DNA of 64,000 nt. Source: Bacillus sp. EB600 (GTDB taxonomy: Bacteria; Bacillota; Bacilli; Bacillales; Cytobacillaceae). The notes beneath the pieces were generated by a model, which ran no database searches, had not been told where the DNA came from, and worked only from the letters and a program-made list of their open reading frames with translations. Below, piece by piece: positions 44,316-54,513 of this stretch. How positions within the stretch are numbered: position 1 is the first letter of the stretch; the number at the start of each line of letters is the position of its first letter. Position numbers and translations under genes: made by a program. The stretch covers positions 46,081 through 110,080 of the forward strand of contig NZ_JAEVLT010000015.1 in NCBI RefSeq assembly GCF_024494385.1. Reading direction: 5' to 3'.

Positions 44316-45596
44316 TTGTCAAATCAGGCAATCATTGCAATTGGCGTATTTTTAGTAACCTACGCCTTTATCGTAACAGAAAAGATTCATCGAACAATTA
44401 TCGCCATGACCGGCGGTATTTTGATGGTTCTACTTGGAATCATTGACCAGGGAACAGCACTGCACCATATTGACTTTAATACGCTTGGTTTGCTTACCGG
44501 TATGATGATCATTGTCTCGATTACAGCTGAGACAGGATTATTTAATTATTTAGCTATTTGGTCGGCAAAGAAGGTAAAGGGCGATCCATTAAAAATTTTA
44601 CTTGTTCTTGGGCTCATTACTGCAATTGGTTCCGCTTTTTTAGATAATGTTACAACGGTTCTTTTAATGGTCCCGGTTACCTTCAGCATTACCAGACAAC
44701 TTAGAGTAAACCCAATTCCCTTTTTAATAACTGAAATTATTGCTTCAAACGTGGGTGGAACATCAACACTAATCGGCGACCCGCCAAATATTATGATTGG
44801 CAGTGCTGTAAAAGGATTATCGTTCATGGATTTTATTAACAATCTAACCGCCATCTCATTTTTATTGCTGCTAGTAAATATGGCCATTTTGGCTATTCTC
44901 TATCGAAAGTCGATTAAGACTTCTCAAGAATTAAAAGAAAACTTGATGGACTTAGATGAAAAAGAAGAAATTACTGACAAAAAACTATTGGTAAAGTCAT
45001 TAATTACACTTGGGTTAACGATTATCGGCTTCTTCCTCCATCAGCTATTCCATTTAGAATCAGCGACTGTTGCACTTGCAGGGGCATTTTTGCTGTTATT
45101 ACTTACCGGAGAAAGTTTTCTCGACAAAGCTTTTCATAAAGTCGAATGGACGACTATTTTCTTCTTCATTGGTTTATTTGTCCTCGTTTCCGGATTAATC
45201 GAGACCGGAGTAATTTCATTATTGGCCAATTATTCAATGGATTTTACTGGTGGTGACTTAACATCAACGTCCATTTTAATTCTTTGGGTGAGCGCCATTG
45301 CTTCTGCGTTTATCGATAACATCCCGTTTGTGGCCACGATGATTCCTATGATTAAGGAAATGGGGGCAATGGGGATTACCAACTTGGATCCACTATGGTG
45401 GAGTCTTTCTCTCGGAGCATGTCTTGGCGGAAACGGAACTTTAATTGGCGCAAGTGCAAATGTCATCGCTGCAGGACTAGCTGCAAAAGAAGGCCATCCG
45501 ATCTCTTTTGGAAAGTTCCTATTAGTCTCCTTTCCATTAATGCTTCTTTCGATTTTAATCTGTACCGTTTACGTTTACTTACGCTATCTTGTATAG
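44316..45596 (+). CDS. ArsB/NhaD-type ion transporter
   Basis: This 426-aa protein of the ion-transporter superfamily has about 11 membrane helices. Two inverted-repeat signatures are present: IGSAFLDNVTTVLLMVPV and ASAFIDNIPFVATMIPM, and GGTSTLIGDPPNIMIGSA and GGNGTLIGASANVIAA. This pattern is shared by ArsB arsenite pumps, NhaD antiporters and YcoM-type proteins. No ars genes are nearby, so the substrate is open. TTG 44316 follows GGTGGAG. The next gene begins 13 bp after its stop codon. Confidence 0.85.
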   Translation: MSNQAIIAIGVFLVTYAFIVTEKIHRTIIAMTGGILMVLLGIIDQGTALHHIDFNTLGLLTGMMIIVSITAETGLFNYLAIWSAKKVKGDPLKILLVLGLITAIGSAFLDNVTTVLLMVPVTFSITRQLRVNPIPFLITEIIASNVGGTSTLIGDPPNIMIGSAVKGLSFMDFINNLTAISFLLLLVNMAILAILYRKSIKTSQELKENLMDLDEKEEITDKKLLVKSLITLGLTIIGFFLHQLFHLESATVALAGAFLLLLLTGESFLDKAFHKVEWTTIFFFIGLFVLVSGLIETGVISLLANYSMDFTGGDLTSTSILILWVSAIASAFIDNIPFVATMIPMIKEMGAMGITNLDPLWWSLSLGACLGGNGTLIGASANVIAAGLAAKEGHPISFGKFLLVSFPLMLLSILICTVYVYLRYLV

Positions 45597-45609
45597 AGGA
45601 GGAATCAGT

Positions 45610-45891
45610 ATGAAGCTTTTATATAAATATGATGAAACAAAAATGGAATTAAAAGAGGCGCAAAACGAGGATGATATTGAATTTAATCTCATCCTCTTAG
45701 ATGAAGAAGTAAGAAAGCAGCTTCTAAAAGTAAAACAATTCTTTAGTGAAAATAACATCGTTACCGACCTGCTTGTTTACACACACTCTGACAGACATAT
45801 TCAAATCATTGTAAGAAAAGATTTTTACTATGATTTTGTGTTGCAGTTATTTAAATATCATTTGTTAGATGAAGTTAAATGGGGAGACTAG
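45610..45891 (+). CDS. Small conserved protein cotranscribed with the ArsB/NhaD-type transporter
   Basis: This 93-aa acidic cytoplasmic protein has the distinctive pieces LYKYDETKMELKEAQNEDD and THSDRHIQIIVRKDFYYDF. I recognise no domain. ATG 45610 follows GAGGAGG 13 bp after the transporter stop, so it is an operon member and may modulate the transporter; that is inference. Confidence 0.7.
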   Translation: MKLLYKYDETKMELKEAQNEDDIEFNLILLDEEVRKQLLKVKQFFSENNIVTDLLVYTHSDRHIQIIVRKDFYYDFVLQLFKYHLLDEVKWGD

Positions 45892-45946
45892 GAACGGCCG
45901 CCCATTAGCCCTCCCTACAAAGAACTTGAATACAAAACTGAAACTA

Positions 45947-45988
45947 AAAAGAGATCCAAGTGCAGTTTAGTGCTTGGACCTCTTTTCA
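45947..45988. terminator. Intrinsic terminator
   Basis: AAAGAGATCCAAG / CTTGGACCTCTTT (one mismatch) with loop TGCAGTTTAGTG, and a T-run on the right. Confidence 0.85.
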
Positions 45989-46023
45989 CCACTTATATTA
46001 GTTATCTTGCCAACCAACCCCAA

Positions 46024-46405
46024 TTATTTTAAGTCTTCCATTTTTACATGGTCCATATCGTCATAAGTAATGTTTTCTCCACACATTCCCCAAATAAACG
46101 TATAATTACTTGTTGCGGTAAGTATGAATAGACCAGCTAGGTGAGATTGCAGCTTGTTCATTTTTCATTACTAGATGTCTTGTTTCTTCTGGTTCCCCCA
46201 TGAAGTGAAATACACGGGTATCTGGTTCCATATCAAAATATAAATATACTTCCATCCGGCGCTCATGGGTATGACAAGGCATCGTATTCCAAACACTCCC
46301 CGGAGAAAGCATGGTTAAACCCATTTGCAATTGACAGCTCTCACAGACATTAGGATGAATATATTGATGTATTTTCCGCTCGTTTAATGTATCTATGTTT
46401 CTGCT
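46024..46405 (-). pseudogene. kduI: kduI pseudogene (5-keto-4-deoxyuronate isomerase), truncated and frameshifted
   Basis: The minus strand encodes [16 protein letters not shown], then [33 protein letters not shown] and [16 protein letters not shown], all diagnostic of KduI, including metal-binding CHTHERRME. The frame breaks near 46112-46122 and continues in another frame as [20 protein letters not shown], then DHVKMEDLK and the stop at 46024. About 125 of some 276 residues remain; the N-terminal half is gone. KduI works in pectin and uronate breakdown. Confidence 0.85.
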
Positions 46406-46474
46406 TGATCATTTTCATGTTATTTAACAAATTAGTGAAGTTTAGATGTTGATTAGGAAACTTGATCTTCACCA

Positions 46475-47407
46475 CTACATATAATCAAGCCACAATGACT
46501 CGCCTATTTTAAGGATGTCCAATTGCTTTTTGTCAAGTTCTAAACGTTCCCACTCCTTGAGAAATCTCGCTAATGCCTCAGGTCCTGTATCATCTGCCAA
46601 TCGGTAAGCCCCATAATGCATCGGTATGAACTTTCTCCCCTTAAGCTCTAAATATGCTTTAATAGCGTCCTCAGGATTAATATGGGAAACAGCCATAAAC
46701 CACTCAGGTTCATAGGCGCCAATAGGCATTAACACTACATCAATATCAAAGCGTTTCCCGATTTCCTTAAATCCTCTAAAGTACCCTGAATCCCCTGCAA
46801 AATAGACATTTCTTTCAGTTTCAGTTGACTCAATCACCCAGCCGCCCCAGTGTGATTTATTTGTATCTGTAAGTGTTCTTTTTGTCCAATGCTGAGCAGG
46901 CACAAACGTTATTTTTAAACTTTTATACGAGAACAGTTCCCACCAATTTGCTTCGACAATCCTTTGATATCCTTTTCTTATAAAAAGTGCTTTTAATCCG
47001 ATCGGAACATAGTAAGTAATATCGCCTCTTAATTTCTTTAAGGTTGGAAAATCCAGGTGGTCATAATGCCCATGAGAAATGAGAACAATATCAATTTCAG
47101 GGAGTTTTTCAATAGGTAGTCCTGGTTCTGTTAATCTTTTTTGGAGACCCATTCTTTTGGCCCAAACCGGATCAGTTAAAATATTCACCCCTGCAAATTG
47201 AATCAAAAAGGAAGAATGTCCAATCCAAGTAATCGAAAAATCCTGCTTATTTTTTTTCAGTCTTTCTACTTGCTTTGTTTCAGCTTGAGGAATTTGCGTT
47301 GATAAATCTTTCTTCTTATTCCTCCGCTCTTTTGACCACCTCAACATATCCGTAAATGTATTTTTGTTTTCCACATTATCATAATTGTGATATCTATTTT
47401 TCGCCAT
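46475..47407 (-). CDS. Metallo-beta-lactamase-fold hydrolase (NAPE-PLD/UlaG-like)
   Basis: This 310-aa protein has a Lys-rich N-terminus and an MBL fold with ITWIGHSSFLIQF, the metal motif LISHGHYDHLD (about 140), then FAGDSGYFRGF and MPIGAYEPEW, and a final His in FIPMHYGAY. This matches the family that includes bacterial NAPE-PLD-like phospholipases and UlaG lactonases. There is no signal peptide, so it is cytoplasmic. Substrate unknown. ATG 47407 follows AGAGGTG. Confidence 0.86.
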   Translation of the reverse strand: MAKNRYHNYDNVENKNTFTDMLRWSKERRNKKKDLSTQIPQAETKQVERLKKNKQDFSITWIGHSSFLIQFAGVNILTDPVWAKRMGLQKRLTEPGLPIEKLPEIDIVLISHGHYDHLDFPTLKKLRGDITYYVPIGLKALFIRKGYQRIVEANWWELFSYKSLKITFVPAQHWTKRTLTDTNKSHWGGWVIESTETERNVYFAGDSGYFRGFKEIGKRFDIDVVLMPIGAYEPEWFMAVSHINPEDAIKAYLELKGRKFIPMHYGAYRLADDTGPEALARFLKEWERLELDKKQLDILKIGESLWLDYM

Positions 47408-47559
47408 GTTAGCACCTCTTAAGATCAAGCATATTCTTATGTTTCATTATAAATAGATTTACTATAGAAACAAACAAAGTGATGTTGCACCGTTTTTTAT
47501 GTTTTTGGCAAATTATGAGATAATAATTATTAGCTTTATTAATAAAGGGAGGAATAAAT

Positions 47560-48402
47560 ATGGCAACGAGTTTAACGGATATCACCACATTACATAACGG
47601 CGTTAAGATGCCATGGTTTGGACTTGGCGTATACAAAGCCAAGGAGGGGGAAGAAGTGATTCAAGCTGTTAAAGTAGCGATAAAAAATGGCTATATCAGC
47701 ATTGATACAGCTGCTTTATACCAAAATGAAGCCGGGGTTGGGCAGGCAATCAAAGAAGCTGGTGTTCCCCGTGAAGAGTTATTTATCACGACAAAGGTCT
47801 GGAACACCGACCAGGGCTACGATTCAACATTACGGGCATTTGAAACAAGCCTTACTAAGCTTGGTCTGGATTACCTTGATCTTTATTTAATTCACTGGCC
47901 TGGTCAGGATAAAAATAGACGCCATGAAACATGGAGGGCTCTTGAAAAATTATATAAAGATGGCCGGGTCCGTGCAATCGGTGTAGCAAACTTTCATATC
48001 CACCATTTAGAAGATTTAATAGCCCATTCCGAAATTAAACCAATGGTCAATCAAGTTGAATACCATCCACACCTCACCCAAACGGCACTTCGTGAATTCT
48101 GTAAAAAAGAAGGAATCCAGCTTGAAGCATGGTCACCTTTAAAACGGGGAGAACTGTTAAACGATCCGACTCTAATGGATATTGCGCAAAAGCATAACAA
48201 ATCAGTTGCCCAAGTGATCTTGCGCTGGGATTTACAAAACGAGGTCGTAACCATCCCTAAATCCGTTAAGGAAGAGCGAATTATTGCCAACTCAGACATT
48301 TTTAATTTTGAATTAACTGCTGAAGATATGGGAAAAATTAATAGTTTAAATAAGGACAGCCGCATCGGTCCGAATCCTGATGTAATGAATAGGGATTTTT
48401 AA
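47560..48402 (+). CDS. yvgN: Aldo/keto reductase YvgN (methylglyoxal reductase)
   Basis: This 280-aa NADPH-dependent reductase closely resembles B. subtilis YvgN, which detoxifies methylglyoxal. Motifs: LHNGVKMPWFGLGVYK at the start, catalytic Asp and Tyr in SIDTAALYQNEAGVG, Lys in TTKVWNTDQGY, HWPGQDKN, and IPKSVKEERIIANSDIF for the NADPH tail. The ATG follows GGGAGG, and a strong terminator follows. Confidence 0.93.
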   Translation: MATSLTDITTLHNGVKMPWFGLGVYKAKEGEEVIQAVKVAIKNGYISIDTAALYQNEAGVGQAIKEAGVPREELFITTKVWNTDQGYDSTLRAFETSLTKLGLDYLDLYLIHWPGQDKNRRHETWRALEKLYKDGRVRAIGVANFHIHHLEDLIAHSEIKPMVNQVEYHPHLTQTALREFCKKEGIQLEAWSPLKRGELLNDPTLMDIAQKHNKSVAQVILRWDLQNEVVTIPKSVKEERIIANSDIFNFELTAEDMGKINSLNKDSRIGPNPDVMNRDF

Positions 48403-48405
48403 TGT

Positions 48406-48441
48406 AATAGGCTTCCATTCTAAAGAGTGGAAGCCTATTTT
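48406..48441. terminator. Intrinsic terminator
   Basis: AATAGGCTTCCA (48406-48417) / TGGAAGCCTATT (48428-48439), perfect 12 bp, between convergent genes. Confidence 0.92.
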
Positions 48442-48442
48442 A

Positions 48443-50632
48443 TTAATTTACACGTTTAAATCTCCAAAATACGCTAGTAAAATCACCCTTTAACAGAGGA
48501 ATTGCGATTCCTGCGTACATTAATTCATCCCCTCCATATATATTGCCAGTTTCAATATGTTTATAGAGAAGTTCTGAGTTTAAACCCTTAAACTTTAGGC
48601 TGGTTAACGGGGGATTGGGCTGTGCCAATACTTTGTAATAGCCAACAACCACTTCTGATTGGTCATCAGTAACAAATAGCCATGCTGCTTCATTCGTCAT
48701 AAATGGGCTTAGCAAACGATAAAAAGTTCCAAATTGGATAATATGGCGTATTTTTTTATAAAAACTGACTTGTTTTTTGATCTCTTCTTTTTCTTTTACC
48801 GTTAATTTGGTTAAATCAAGCTCATAACCCAAGTTTCCTGACATTGCTACGTTTCCTCGCATCTCTATAGAAGTTACACGCTGAACCTGATGATTGGGTA
48901 CAGTCGAAACATGTGCCCCCATTGTAATGGCTGGATAAACGAGACTAGTTCCATATTGGATTTTCAACCGGGAAACAGCATCAGTGTTATCACTCGTCCA
49001 AACCTGCGGCATGTAATAAAGCATTCCTGGATCAAAACGGCCACCTCCGCCCGAACAGCTTTCGAATAAGATATAAGGGAATTTTGCGGTGATTTCTTCC
49101 ATAACCCGGTAAAGACCAATTATATATCGGTGGGCCGTTTCCCGCTGCTGCTCAGCAGGTAAAGATTTTGAGCCAATTTCTGTCATATGGCGGTTCATGT
49201 CCCATTTCACATAGGTAATCGGTGCACTTTGCAAAACATTCGAAACCGCTGTAATAATGTAATCGCACACTTCTCGTCTAGATAAATCAAGAACAAGTTG
49301 ATTTCGGCCTTCCGAGCGCCTGCGCTTCGGAACATGTAAGCACCAGTCAGGGTGCTTTTTATAAAGATCACTATCGACAGAAATCATCTCAGGTTCAAAC
49401 CATAGACCAAATTCCATTCCCATGTTTCTGACCCGATTTGCAAAGTCTGCTAACCCCTTCGGGAGCTTTCGTTTATTTACAATCCAATCTCCCAAGGAGC
49501 TTTTATCATTCTCTCTTTTTCCAAACCAGCCATCATCAAGGACAAATAACTCGATCCCTACATCTTTTGCAGCTCTGGCAATTTCCTCGAGCTTGTCAGC
49601 AGTAAATTTCATATAGGTTGCTTCCCAATTATTGATTACTATTGGCCGGACTAAGTCACGAAACGTTCCTCGGCACAAACGAGTGCGATAGAGCTCATGG
49701 TAGGTACGGGACATCCCCCCCAATCCTTCATTTGAATATACCATTACAACTTCAGGAGTTTGGAAAAATTCTCCCGGTTCTATTATCCAGCTAAAGTCAA
49801 ATGGATTTATCCCGATCGACGCCCTCGCTGTATGGAATTGATCGACTTCTACTTGGGCTAAAAAGTTACCACTATAAACAAGACTAAAGCCATAGACTTC
49901 TCCAACATCCTCACCTGCATTTTTTCGGAGTAAGGCAAAAAACGGATTCTGCTGATGGCTGCTTGCCCCACGCCTGCTTTCGATTAGTTGATTTCCAGGT
50001 ACAATCGGTCTCCGGGCAATATTTCGCTCATTTAAATGGGAACCATAAAGTGTTAATAAATCAAACTTATCATCACGAAAATCCACATTCGCACTTAGAG
50101 CACGGAGAATTTCAAGCTTTTCTTTGCCGTGATTTTTCAGGCGAACAGATCGAGTAATTACATTAAAATGTGTAAAAACAGTATAGGTGAGACTGACTTG
50201 GAGGCCAATTAATGGATCCTCTAATTCAATTTCCACTGTCTCGGCTTCTTGATCTTCCTCAACATATACAGCTGGTAGTCCTTCTAGGTTTGGTTTTCCT
50301 TTAAAGATGGAATGAGTTTTGTAGCGCAGATCTGTAATCGTTGCTCCATTTTCCAATTGGATTTGGTAAGCAGGTGTTCGAAAGTCCGTATTTCCATAGG
50401 CCGGATATTCCTGTGGCAGCGTATCTAAGGAAAAAGTCAGATCGGATGGGTCTGGGTTAGGTGAGAAGCCTCTTTTAACAAACGTAATCGGATTACTGCC
50501 ACGGTAACTTCTGATTTTCTTTCCCCAATAAAGATGTGCCAAGTACCCATCTTTATTGATTTGCATGACGTAACTTGTATCTTTCCCTTGTAAATGGAAA
50601 ACCCTTTCCTTCCGATCAAAATGAATGCCCAA
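48443..50632 (-). CDS. GH36 alpha-galactosidase
   Basis: This 729-aa intracellular enzyme hydrolyses raffinose-family sugars and melibiose. The nucleophile Asp is in YVKWDMNRHM (about 475), the acid/base Asp in WTSDNTDAVSR (about 545), and substrate-binding segments are FVLDDGWFGKR, WFEPEMIS and FESCSGGGGRFDPG. Length equals typical Gram-positive AgaA. TTG 50632 is chosen because GGGAGG sits 8 nt upstream and it gives the usual start MGIHFDRKE; an ATG at 50659 lacks a site. No transporter or regulator of a raffinose operon is adjacent, only relics of kdgA and kduI. Confidence 0.94.
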   Translation of the reverse strand: MGIHFDRKERVFHLQGKDTSYVMQINKDGYLAHLYWGKKIRSYRGSNPITFVKRGFSPNPDPSDLTFSLDTLPQEYPAYGNTDFRTPAYQIQLENGATITDLRYKTHSIFKGKPNLEGLPAVYVEEDQEAETVEIELEDPLIGLQVSLTYTVFTHFNVITRSVRLKNHGKEKLEILRALSANVDFRDDKFDLLTLYGSHLNERNIARRPIVPGNQLIESRRGASSHQQNPFFALLRKNAGEDVGEVYGFSLVYSGNFLAQVEVDQFHTARASIGINPFDFSWIIEPGEFFQTPEVVMVYSNEGLGGMSRTYHELYRTRLCRGTFRDLVRPIVINNWEATYMKFTADKLEEIARAAKDVGIELFVLDDGWFGKRENDKSSLGDWIVNKRKLPKGLADFANRVRNMGMEFGLWFEPEMISVDSDLYKKHPDWCLHVPKRRRSEGRNQLVLDLSRREVCDYIITAVSNVLQSAPITYVKWDMNRHMTEIGSKSLPAEQQRETAHRYIIGLYRVMEEITAKFPYILFESCSGGGGRFDPGMLYYMPQVWTSDNTDAVSRLKIQYGTSLVYPAITMGAHVSTVPNHQVQRVTSIEMRGNVAMSGNLGYELDLTKLTVKEKEEIKKQVSFYKKIRHIIQFGTFYRLLSPFMTNEAAWLFVTDDQSEVVVGYYKVLAQPNPPLTSLKFKGLNSELLYKHIETGNIYGGDELMYAGIAIPLLKGDFTSVFWRFKRVN

Positions 50633-50715
50633 ATCAACTACCTCCCTCGCCCTCCCCATGTTTAGGTTGCATCACCTAAGGTCGATAACAACTATTTGAG
50701 AATGAGCATAGTCCA

Positions 50716-50768
50716 ACCAAAAAACCATCATAAAACAAAATGTGCATACATTAGTGTTTTATGATGGT
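50716..50768 (-). terminator. Terminator of the kdgA relic
   Basis: A perfect 14-bp inverted repeat (50724-50737 / 50755-50768) is followed on the minus strand by TTTTTTGG. Confidence 0.85.
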
Positions 50769-50795
50769 AAAAGCTGATTATTCCTGTTGTTACTA

Positions 50796-51340
50796 TCAAT
50801 CAGCTAGACATTTTGATTTAGCAAGTTTTGTATACGCTGCTGCCATCTGTGTAATTTGTTCAAAATTACCTTTATGAATCAAGCCGTTGTTAACAAGGTT
50901 TCCACCCAGACCTACAGCAAACGCTCCATTTCCTAGTACTTCCTTATCCAGATTCACTCCGCCTGTTACCATCATAGGAATATGGTTAAGCGGACCGCGA
51001 ATATCCTTAATATATTTGATTCCAAGGGAACCAATTGGGAATACCTTTACAGCACTGGCCCCAAGTTCATAAGCTCGAACAATCTCTGTAGGTGTCAATG
51101 TTCCAGGCCATACCTCTACACCCTGTTCCAGACCATAAGCTAAAACTTCTTCATCCAGGTTTGGAGAAATTAAGTACTCAGCACCTGCATGAATCGCTTC
51201 CTTAGCCATCTTTAGGTTTAAGACTGTTCCTGCTCCAATTCTCATTTGTTCTCCAAATTTCCTTTTAACTCATCAATCATACTCTGAGCGCCATTTGTGT
51301 TAAGAGTGATTTCTTAAAATGATATCCCACCTGCTACCAT
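50796..51340 (-). pseudogene. kdgA-like 2-keto-3-deoxy-6-phosphogluconate aldolase pseudogene
   Basis: The main frame (from 51245) has MRIGAGTVLNLKMAKEAIHA, AGAEYLISPNLDEEV, PGTLTPTEIVRAYELGASAVKVFPIGSLG with the Schiff-base Lys, and GGVNLD; it lacks the first 60-70 residues. Upstream, another frame reads AGGISF, a TAA stop, then EITLNTNGAQSMIDELKGNL, the missing middle including the catalytic Glu region. So at least one stop and one frameshift are present, and a short deletion follows GGVNLD. A terminator is retained. Confidence 0.82.
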
Positions 51341-51442
51341 TCAATAAATTTACAGGAAAAATGTAACAGGTGTCTATTGCCAATAGTATTTTGGAAATAA
51401 CATAGAATAATGGCAAATACATTTTATTGGAGTGTAAATTCC

Positions 51443-52201
51443 ATGAAAAAAGTACAATTGGTTACGTGCATTCTTGTTTTTAGTTATTTATTTGGAGGTC
51501 AGTCCGCCTATTCAATGGCTAGTAGGAAAGCTGAGTACAAAAAAAATGGACTGGCTATTTGGGAGGTTAAAACGAAGGAGAAAATGGTGGCCCTCACCTT
51601 TGATGATGGACCGAACCCGATCTATACAAACCAAATTCTAGATTTATTAGCTAAATACCACGCAAAAGCAACTTTTTTTGTCATCGGTGAACGGGCAAAA
51701 CAATACCCTCAGGTACTTAAACGTGAAGTAAAAGAAAGACATGAAGTGGCCAACCATACTTATTCACATATATACGATTTTGATAATAGTCCTGCCAAGT
51801 TAAAAAAAGAGCTGGACCAATCAGCGAAATTAATTAAACAGATTACTGGATATAAACCAATTCTGTATCGCCCTGTTGCCGGATATTATAATAATTTAAT
51901 TTTGAATACTGCCATTAAGAATGGATATCGCGTTGTTTTATGGTCATGGACCCAGGATACCCGCGATTGGAGCTGCCCAGGAATCAATAAAATTACAAAT
52001 AATGTTATTTTAGATATAAAGCCAGGTGATATTACAATCTTCCATGATTCCGGCGGGGACCGCACTCAAACAGTTTGTGCATTAGAAAACATTTTAAAGT
52101 ATTTATCCAAGCACGATTTTCAATGTGTAACCGTATCTGAAATGATCTTCCGGTCAGAAGCCATTATTCCAGACCCCTATCCAGGCAAGCATGAAAGATA
52201 G
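51443..52201 (+). CDS. Secreted polysaccharide deacetylase (NodB homology domain)
   Basis: This 252-aa protein has a signal peptide (KKVQLVTCILVFSYLFGG). The CE4 domain has ALTFDDGPNP (motif 1), HEVANHTYSH (motif 2, metal His residues), a modified motif 3 YRPVAGYYN where the usual RPP is RPV, WSWTQDTRDW (motif 4) and IFHDSGG (motif 5). It probably de-N-acetylates peptidoglycan or a related glycan, as do PdaA/PdaB-type proteins. ATG 51443 follows GGAG with good spacing. Confidence 0.88.
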   Translation: MKKVQLVTCILVFSYLFGGQSAYSMASRKAEYKKNGLAIWEVKTKEKMVALTFDDGPNPIYTNQILDLLAKYHAKATFFVIGERAKQYPQVLKREVKERHEVANHTYSHIYDFDNSPAKLKKELDQSAKLIKQITGYKPILYRPVAGYYNNLILNTAIKNGYRVVLWSWTQDTRDWSCPGINKITNNVILDIKPGDITIFHDSGGDRTQTVCALENILKYLSKHDFQCVTVSEMIFRSEAIIPDPYPGKHER

Positions 52202-52315
52202 GGAGATGAAATTCATCTCTCTGCTTTTATTAGATAGTTTAGTCTTAGTGAAACTTACTCAAATTGGGCATTTTAAAAAAAAGGTTCCAAAAAAACACGA
52301 CAGCAGGTGAATCGA

Positions 52316-53083
52316 TTGAAGGTACTTGTTTTTATCCGGCATGGTCAGAGCCAATTTAATCTTGAAAATCGATTTACCGGTTGGATGGACGTTGACTTGA
52401 CTGATGATGGTTACCATGAGGCCAGAGAGGCCGGCCGGGTACTCAAAAAACACGGTTTTATCTTTGACATTGCTCATACTTCAGTACTTAAGCGTGCGAT
52501 CAGGACATTATGGATTATTCTTCATGAGATGGATTTGGTGTGGATTCCTGTCCACAAATCTTGGAGATTAAATGAAAGGCATTACGGAGCATTACAAGGT
52601 TTAAATAAGGATCAAGTAATTACAAAGTTTGGCGAAGAGCAGGTCAATGAATGGCGAAGGTCAGCTAGTATCCGGCCGCCGGCCATTTCGAAAGAAGCCC
52701 ATATATGTGACACGAAAGATCTAAAATATGCAACTGTCGAAAGAGAAAAGATACCACTTACCGAAAGTCTCCTTGATACGGAAGATCGTGCATTGGTTTA
52801 TTGGAATGAGCAGATTGCCCCAAGTTTAAGGGAGAATCAGCGTGTCATAATTTCTGCCCATGGAAATACATTAAGAGCGCTCGTTAAATATTTGGATAAC
52901 ATTCCAGACGATGGTGTAGTCAGTCTTAACATTCCGAACAGCCGTCCACTCGTCTACGAATTAGATGATAATCTAAAACCGATTAGACACTACTACCTAT
53001 GCGATGAAGGTGAAATGGATGAGGAGACAATTCCACAGCACATGGACCTAAACGACCCCGATAACTGTGATTGGATAGGATAG
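52316..53083 (+). CDS. gpmA: 2,3-bisphosphoglycerate-dependent phosphoglycerate mutase
   Basis: This 255-aa histidine-phosphatase-fold mutase interconverts 3- and 2-phosphoglycerate. The phospho-His motif is [10 protein letters not shown] near the N-terminus, with Glu in [15 protein letters not shown], and the second His in [19 protein letters not shown] 52316 is chosen because AGGTG is 6 nt upstream; GTG 52307 overlaps that site. The usual Bacillus glycolytic mutase is the Mn-dependent GpmI, so this may be an accessory enzyme. Confidence 0.9.
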   Translation: MKVLVFIRHGQSQFNLENRFTGWMDVDLTDDGYHEAREAGRVLKKHGFIFDIAHTSVLKRAIRTLWIILHEMDLVWIPVHKSWRLNERHYGALQGLNKDQVITKFGEEQVNEWRRSASIRPPAISKEAHICDTKDLKYATVEREKIPLTESLLDTEDRALVYWNEQIAPSLRENQRVIISAHGNTLRALVKYLDNIPDDGVVSLNIPNSRPLVYELDDNLKPIRHYYLCDEGEMDEETIPQHMDLNDPDNCDWIG

Positions 53084-53124
53084 CATTGGGCAAACCTTCT
53101 ACGGATATAATATCATCAAAAAAA

Positions 53125-53159
53125 AGGCAAAAAAATAGATTGGTGTCTATACACCAATC
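53125..53159 (-). terminator. Terminator-like hairpin
   Basis: GATTGGTGT (53138-53146) / ACACCAATC (53151-53159) is perfect and T-rich on the minus strand (TATTTTTTT). The only minus gene upstream, yhbH, already has its own terminator, so its role is unclear. Confidence 0.5.
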
Positions 53160-53316
53160 AAATATTATGGGAAGTTTTAAGAAAAGAGCTGGTGAATCAC
53201 TACTCTTCAATTAAGTTACTTATACTATAAGAAAAAGTTTTGTAGAAATTATAGAGAAGTTGTGTGGAAGTTGTGAAGATTACACGAAAAGCGGAGGCGA
53301 CCCTTTTTTTTAATGG

Positions 53317-53349
53317 AAAATCGACAGGCTTTTTACCTGTCGATTTTTG
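53317..53349 (-). terminator. Terminator of yhbH
   Basis: AAAATCGACAGG (53317-53328) / CCTGTCGATTTT (53336-53347), perfect 12-bp stem. Just left of it, AAGCGGAGGCGACCC with a T-run looks like a Bacillus intergenic repeat edge. Confidence 0.88.
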
Positions 53350-54513
53350 TTAAGCGTATTGTTTGCTTTCTTCATCCTTAAAAAAGCTTTTCATCGAGTG
53401 GAACACATCCGCTTTTTGCTTTAATACATAATAACGAAATTTTTCATTTTTAATATTCTTATAGGCGGACATTAGCGTTGAATGGCGGTTGTACTGATTA
53501 ACCTCGCCATAGCCGAACATGTTTGAAACCTTCATAAGATCTTCTACCAGCTTGACGCAGCGAGCGTTGTCTGAAGTTAAATTATCACCGTCTGAAAAAT
53601 GGAAAGGATAAATATTATACCGGCTTGGATCATACTTTTCCTCAATTAATTCTAATGCCTTCCTGTAGGCTGATGAGCAAATCGTACCCCCGCTTTCACC
53701 TTTCGAGAAAAAGTCGTCCTCCGTAACTACTTTGGCCTCAGTATGGTGTGCTATAAATTCAATTTCAACTGTTTCATATTTCGTCCGTAAAAAGCGCGTC
53801 ATCCAGAAGAAAAAGCTGCGGGCCATATATTTTTCCCATATCCCCATGGAGCCGCTCGTGTCCATCATTGCTAACACAACTGCCTTTGAATCAGGCTTCA
53901 GCACCTCATTCCATGTTTTAAACTTCAGATCATCTTTATAAATCGGGTGAAACGCTGGTTTACCGCTCATTGCATTTCGCTTAAATGCTGACATCATTGT
54001 CCGTTTTTTATCAATATTCCCCATTAAACCTGTTTTCCGGATATCATTAAATTCAATATCCTCAACAATATTTTCATCCTGTTCTTTTCTTTTTAAATTT
54101 GGAAGTTCCAATTCCTTAAATAAAGCTTCCTCAAGCTCCATCATAGAAACTTCCGCTTCAAAGTAATCCTCTCCTGCCTGATCACCAGCACCTTGGCCTT
54201 TCCCAGGTCCCTGTTGACCAGACCCATCTCGTGCAATAACATCTCCAACTTGGCTCTCACCGTCGCCTTGGCCCACGTGTTTGTTTTTATCATAATTATA
54301 GCGAATTTTATATTCGTCCAAAGAACGAATCGGAATTTTTACCACATCTCGACCGTTTGACATAATAATGCTTTCTTCTGTAATGAGGTCTGGCAGATTA
54401 TTTCGAATCGCTTCTTGAACTTTTTCTTGATGGCGTTTCTGGTCATCGTGGCCTTTACGGTGGAGGGACCAATCTTCTCTTGAAATGGCAAATTGATGTT
54501 TGTTATCAGTCAA
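53350..54513 (-). CDS. yhbH: YhbH (DUF444) sporulation-associated protein
   Basis: This 387-aa protein of the DUF444/YeaH family is linked to PrkA in almost all genomes. A VWA-like domain starts at [18 protein letters not shown] (about 225, MIDAS-type DxSGS), and the segment [13 protein letters not shown] follows. A Gly/Gln-rich linker ([24 protein letters not shown]) lies near 85-115. TTG 54513 follows AAGGAGGGG. It is downstream of prkA, separated by a terminator and 299 bp, so it probably has its own promoter. Confidence 0.93.
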   Translation of the reverse strand: MTDNKHQFAISREDWSLHRKGHDDQKRHQEKVQEAIRNNLPDLITEESIIMSNGRDVVKIPIRSLDEYKIRYNYDKNKHVGQGDGESQVGDVIARDGSGQQGPGKGQGAGDQAGEDYFEAEVSMMELEEALFKELELPNLKRKEQDENIVEDIEFNDIRKTGLMGNIDKKRTMMSAFKRNAMSGKPAFHPIYKDDLKFKTWNEVLKPDSKAVVLAMMDTSGSMGIWEKYMARSFFFWMTRFLRTKYETVEIEFIAHHTEAKVVTEDDFFSKGESGGTICSSAYRKALELIEEKYDPSRYNIYPFHFSDGDNLTSDNARCVKLVEDLMKVSNMFGYGEVNQYNRHSTLMSAYKNIKNEKFRYYVLKQKADVFHSMKSFFKDEESKQYA

